Source of the DNA: Hypomesus transpacificus | Taxonomy: Eukaryota > Chordata > Actinopteri > Osmeriformes > Osmeridae | Assembly: GCF_021917145.1 (NCBI RefSeq) | Contig: NC_061078.1 | Coordinates: forward strand, 6,769,047-6,833,046 | DNA length: 64,000 bases | Direction: 5' to 3' | In this document: positions 60,901-64,000 of the stretch, piece by piece | Layout of the letters: each line of letters begins with the position of its first letter | Numbering within the stretch: position 1 is the first letter of the stretch | Notes under the pieces: generated by a model | Databases searched by the model: none | What the model was told of the DNA's origin: nothing | Seen by the model: the letters and a program-made list of their open reading frames with translations, nothing else | Position numbers and translations under genes: made by a program

Positions 60901-62948
60901 AAGCTGGGCTTGGCTGGACAGGTTGTATAAGTTCTACTCACGGTCCAGTCCACACAGCTGCTGATCTCCCGGTCGGGGTCAAGCCGGGCCAGTGTGGAGG
61001 CGCTGGGCGTGGCTGACAGGTGCTGCAGGCCAGACTTGGCGATGGCCTTCCTGGAATGACAGATGAAACACAGATGTGAATGATCCGGGCACCAGGTACA
61101 TGTCTGGTACCAACACAGATCCAGAGTGAGTACAGGACCAGGAACAAGGATATGACCCGCTACCAACACATCATAGACCCCAGACATACAGTACATAGTG
61201 CATGACTCAACACGACTCAACCCAAACTCATCCAAAGTATGATGGACCAGAACCGTATCTTTTTCTCAACTAGATAAGTCACTTTGTCACTATGACATGT
61301 AGTACTGCAATACCTTCACATCGATTAGAAACCCTGTGTGTTTTCCCCAGAGCCTGTTCTAGAACAGTGTAACAGTGGTGACCTAGAGCCTGTTCTAGAA
61401 CAGTGTAACAGTGGTGACCTAGCATGGCGGTCCTTGTTACACATCCAGAGGGCTGCCTGCAGAGCCCCGCAGTGAGGAGGACAAGATTTGACAGGTTTGC
61501 GTGAAACTTTACACATACTACAGACCTCCCTTCCTCCCTAGAAACCATCCCACTGTAACACACACATCCGCACATTCTCCTACCCTCTCACCTCCCAGTC
61601 CTTTCTCATCTCATGAAGTAAACAGGATAAGAAAATATACTCTCTCTCGCTCTCTCTCTCTCGCTCTCTCTCTCTCTCTGTCTCTCTCTCTCTCTCTCGC
61701 TCGCTCACACCAACACACATACAGACACACACAAACACTCACGGACATACACGCACACACCGCAAAGTGTCCTATCCAATCAGAGACTACATACGAGATG
61801 AAGGTGGTCCAGGTGTCTAGCCTGGGGTCATAGTGGATTCCCTGCAGCAGGGAGTCCCGGCGTCCCGCCTCCCTCCAGCAGGGGGGGCAGTGGTACAGGT
61901 TGGGGGAGGACAAGGAAGGGGAGGTGAGGGAGGGTCGTCTCCTGCCCTGGAGGCCGGGGCTGGGCCAGGGGCCGGTCTTGGGGCCGGGGGAGAGCCTGTA
62001 CACCTGGCTGGCCCTGCGGTAGCGCCCATACACGCCGCACGCCGCGCGGCTCCGATACACGGCCTCCGCCGGCAGCAGGTGGGAGGAGTTACGTCGCAGG
62101 CAGCGCGGGGCACGGATCAGGGGGCGGGGCTGGATGCTGGACATATGAACATCTGCCGGGCCACTAGGCTCCTCCCACTCTGACCACAAAGATCCCTGCC
62201 CCTCAGGCTGTTTCTTCTCACTCCCACTGCCGGCCGCCCTGTCCTTAGCCACGCCCCCACCCTCCCTGTCCTTAGCCACGCCCCCACCCTCCCTGTCCTT
62301 AGCCACGCCCCCACCCTCCCTGTCCGTAGCCACGCCCCCACCCTCCCTGTCCGTAGCCACGCCCCCACCGCCGCAAACGCCGTCCTCCTCAGACTCAGAG
62401 CAGGAAGAGTAGGAGGTCTCCGTCCCTCCCTCCTCCGACTCCCCCTCGGGGCTCATCTGCACCAGGCTGGCCAGCAGCATGGAGGGGCCCAGCAGGTGGG
62501 GGTCGATGGTCCTCTGCCTTGCGGCCCGCCGTCTCCGCACAGAGAAGCGGGGGTGGACGCAGGAGATGGTGGTGCTGGAGCGCCGGCGAGCCTGGTGCCT
62601 GGTCTTCAGCATAAGCCTCTCCCCCTTGACATCCTCCCCCCCGCTGTCCTGCATCCTCACGCTGGGCCTCCGCCGATAGGCCAGGGCTGAGGAGGCGGGG
62701 CCGGCGCTGGACCTCCTCCTCTGGGCAAGGCTAGAGGGCGGTAGGCCCACGTTGGAGGTCTTTCTCTGGGGCAGAGCGTGTGGTGCGAGTCCCACGCTGG
62801 ACCTGCGTCTCTCCACCAGGCCAGTAGAGGGCAGGCCGACGCTGGAGCGCCGACGAGCCTTGCTGCTGGGGACTGCCACTCCCGCCCGGTGGTGCAGGCA
62901 TCGCTCTGCCCCTTTCAGGCGAAAATGCCGGCGGAAAAATGTGTCCAT
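53223..62948 (-). CDS. dgkz: dgkz: diacylglycerol kinase zeta, 5' part, long isoform
   Basis: DGKZ converts diacylglycerol to phosphatidic acid and so damps DAG signalling. Fourteen exons in coding order: 61795-62948, 60942-61050, 60631-60726, 59738-59815, 57726-57782, 57354-57422, 57147-57218, 56763-56879, 56342-56413, 55468-55563, 54543-54625, 53727-53787, 53483-53596, 53223-53363. All phases agree and give 773 residues. The start MDTFFRRHF matches the long human form (METFFRRHF). In order: a basic RRRSS-rich N-terminus; two C1 zinc fingers (about 429-490, 502-560); the MARCKS-like basic segment [16 protein letters not shown] (about 592-606); and the catalytic domain from [11 protein letters not shown] with CGGDGT and LGTGNDLAR. 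It breaks off after DEQQTDK: the rest of the catalytic region, the ankyrin repeats and the PDZ-binding tail (over 500 residues in human) are missing left of 53223. DGK iota is less likely given the start. Confidence 0.94.
53637..53720. repeat. (GT)n microsatellite
   Basis: GT-rich run immediately next to the donor of the dgkz exon at 53727-53787. Confidence 0.9.
54650..55140. repeat. GA-rich satellite of GAGAGACAGAGAGAGGATGA-type units
   Basis: About 490 bp of irregular tandem units (GAGAGACAGAGAGAGGATGA with GGAGAGGAGAGAAGAGGAGC variants) and a pure GA core near 55026-55074, in a dgkz intron. Confidence 0.9.
56243..56312. repeat. 13-bp minisatellite in dgkz
   Basis: CAGGCCGACCCAC is repeated about five times, ending about 30 bp from the donor of the dgkz exon at 56342-56413. 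Confidence 0.9.
56654..56668 (-). promoter_or_regulatory. CTCF-like core motif
   Basis: The reverse strand reads CCAGCAGAGGGCAGC, a good CTCF core match in a dgkz intron. Motif match only. Confidence 0.4.
58732..58800 (-). CDS. dgkz: candidate in-frame cassette exon of dgkz
   Basis: 69 nt with a clean acceptor (cccctccag) and donor (AGA/GTGAGA), open in the dgkz frame and in phase 0 at both ends, so it can be included or skipped. It would add 23 residues ([13 protein letters not shown], then [10 protein letters not shown]) between QQLEK and INFRCKPSF, that is between the last two zinc ligands of the first C1 domain. I know of no such insert in human DGKZ. It may be a real alternative exon or a chance frame. 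Confidence 0.5.
61350..61421. repeat. 36-bp direct repeat pair with palindrome
   Basis: Two tandem copies of a 36-bp unit, each containing the perfect 14-bp palindrome CTGTTCTAGAACAG. It lies in dgkz intron 1. Confidence 0.9.
62238..62372 (-). repeat. 27-bp coding minisatellite in dgkz exon 1
   Basis: Five tandem copies encoding GGVAKDREG or GGVATDREG (9 residues), fully in frame, inside the long N-terminal exon of dgkz. Confidence 0.93.
62821..62834 (+). promoter_or_regulatory. CTCF-like core motif inside dgkz exon 1
   Basis: CCAGTAGAGGGCAG matches the CTCF core and is read on the plus strand, opposite to the other sites. It overlaps coding sequence. Motif match only. Confidence 0.4.
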
Positions 62949-63115
62949 GACGCCCAGGAGGGCTGTGTGGAGGGTGGAGGGGCCGGCGGAGCCCCCGGTG
63001 CCCCGTCACTGAGCTGAGGCTGTGGGGACATACAGGAGGCCGTCAGCAACACCAGGCAACACACTGTGGTCTGTCGAGATGCAGCACGGAATCTGTTAGC
63101 CTGAGTGGACTTCAC

Positions 63116-63318
63116 ACTGCCAGAGAGGATGTGAACTCATGAATACTGCCAGAGAGGATGTGAACTCATGAATACTGCCAGAGAGGATGTGAACTCATGA
63201 ATACTGCCAGAGAGGATGTGAACTCATGAATACTGCCAGAGAGAATGTGAACTCATGAATACTGCCGGAGAGGATGTGAACTCATGAATACTGCCAGAGA
63301 GGATGTGAACTAATGAAT
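63116..63318. repeat. 29-bp minisatellite, seven copies
   Basis: The unit ACTGCCAGAGAGGATGTGAA CTCATGAAT is repeated seven times with few changes, about 170 bp upstream of the dgkz start codon. Confidence 0.95.
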
Positions 63319-63489
63319 AAGGCCAGAAAGGTACAATTCCACAGAAAAGCACAATTCCATTGAAAAATTACTTTAAACCGCCTCAATTATTGTGTCTAAG
63401 CCGGACTCCATGGACCACTAGATGATTCCGTGGCCTTCCTCAGTATAAGTCTGACAGAGCCAACCAACAGTCTCTCTGAGAACAGATAC

Positions 63490-63678
63490 TACATTTACAT
63501 TTAGTCATTTGGCAGACGCTCTTATCCAGAGCGACTTACAGTAAGTACAGGGACATTCCCCCGAGGCAAGTAGGGTGAAGTGCCTTGCCCAAGGACACAA
63601 CGTCATTTGGCATGGCCGGGAATCGAACTGGCGACCTTCAGATTACTAGCCCGATTACCTAACCGCTTAGCCACCTGA
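63490..63678 (-). mobile_element. tRNA-headed SINE, copy 2 (inverted)
   Basis: The reverse complement matches the SINE at 1529-1716 along its length: tRNA-like head (GGTGGCTAAGCGG, AGTTCGATTCC), body and the AAATGACTAAATGTAAATG tail. Confidence 0.9.
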
Positions 63679-64000
63679 CTCCCATACTAAGCCATGCTGA
63701 CTATTGTGATGACCTTGTTTCCTGCCAGACGGTTGGTCAAGGTTTGATTCCCACCAGATGTAACGTGAGAGGAGTCTGTCTGGAGAAAGTGAAGCTGGGT
63801 TGAGATAACCTGGTTAATGATAGCAGTGTTGACGTCAAAACTACAACATCGCAGGAGGCTATATTTAGACACAGCCCTTAAGAGACACAGGGCGCACACA
63901 CACACACACACATGCAAACAAGCAAACACACACACACATTATCAGATCCTGTATGAGGCAGAACTAAATGATACAGCAGGATCAGGTGACGTCATGTCCG

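Larger units (their letters stand above)
58801..62948. other. dgkz introns at the 5' end
   Basis: The intron spans 58801-59737, 59816-60630, 60727-60941 and 61051-61794 show only simple repeats: (GT)n with poly(G) at 58975-59050, poly(C) at 60500-60514, a 36-bp repeat pair at 61350-61421 and (TC)n at 61641-61703. No other exon was recognised. Confidence 0.6.
62949..64000. other. dgkz 5' flank
   Basis: Upstream of the first visible dgkz coding exon; no further exon recognised. It contains the 29-bp minisatellite, the inverted SINE and a short (CA)n run at 63896-63939. A 5' UTR and promoter may lie here, but none could be placed. Confidence 0.55.

Noticed and set aside
61801-62183. Plus- and minus-strand ORFs within dgkz exon 1 in other frames
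   Set aside because: GC-rich coding DNA opens several frames; only the frame starting MDTFFRRHF matches a family.

Overview
This window is nuclear genomic DNA from a ray-finned (teleost) fish. It has compact multi-exon vertebrate genes, many long (GT)n and (GA)n microsatellites, and two copies of a tRNA-headed SINE whose tail is of a type common in salmon-, pike- and smelt-like fishes. That SINE memory suggests a protacanthopterygian or osmeriform fish, but I cannot fix the species. All gene calls come from translating exons, matching them from memory to vertebrate families, and checking splice sites and reading phase by hand.

Layout, left to right: the last two exons of bean1 (+, 227-2381); spata2l (+, 6200-8062); tk2 (-, 9324-12386); a CKLF-type MARVEL gene (+, 12892-14255); cmtm3 (+, 14860-18011); cmtm4 (-, 21092-26841); dync1li2 (-, 31065-39694); a basp1-like gene (+, 46446-48128); a 100-N assembly gap (52430-52529) with an unidentified two-exon coding end on its right edge (+, 52530-52850); and the 5' two thirds of dgkz (-, 53223-62948).

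From bean1 to dync1li2 the gene order and strands match human 16q21 (BEAN1, TK2, CKLF/CMTM1-3, CMTM4, DYNC1LI2). There are two differences: spata2l sits between bean1 and tk2, and one gene stands where mammals have CKLF, CMTM1 and CMTM2. Right of dync1li2 that synteny ends. dgkz stops in the middle of its catalytic domain just before the N gap, so the join there may be an assembly artefact.

The genes do not form one pathway. bean1 is a membrane adaptor with NEDD4-binding PPxY motifs, spata2l is a CYLD/LUBAC-type adaptor, tk2 is a mitochondrial deoxynucleoside kinase, the three MARVEL genes are four-helix membrane proteins, dync1li2 is a dynein-1 cargo subunit, basp1-like is a myristoylated membrane protein, and dgkz is a diacylglycerol kinase. 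I found no clearly new biological system. The points most worth following are the broken dgkz and its orphan neighbour, an in-frame exon that would split the first C1 domain of dgkz, a GC-AG intron in dync1li2, a 39-bp minisatellite touching a cmtm4 splice donor, a heavily repeat-expanded basp1-like protein, and a 210-bp duplicated segment around dync1li2.
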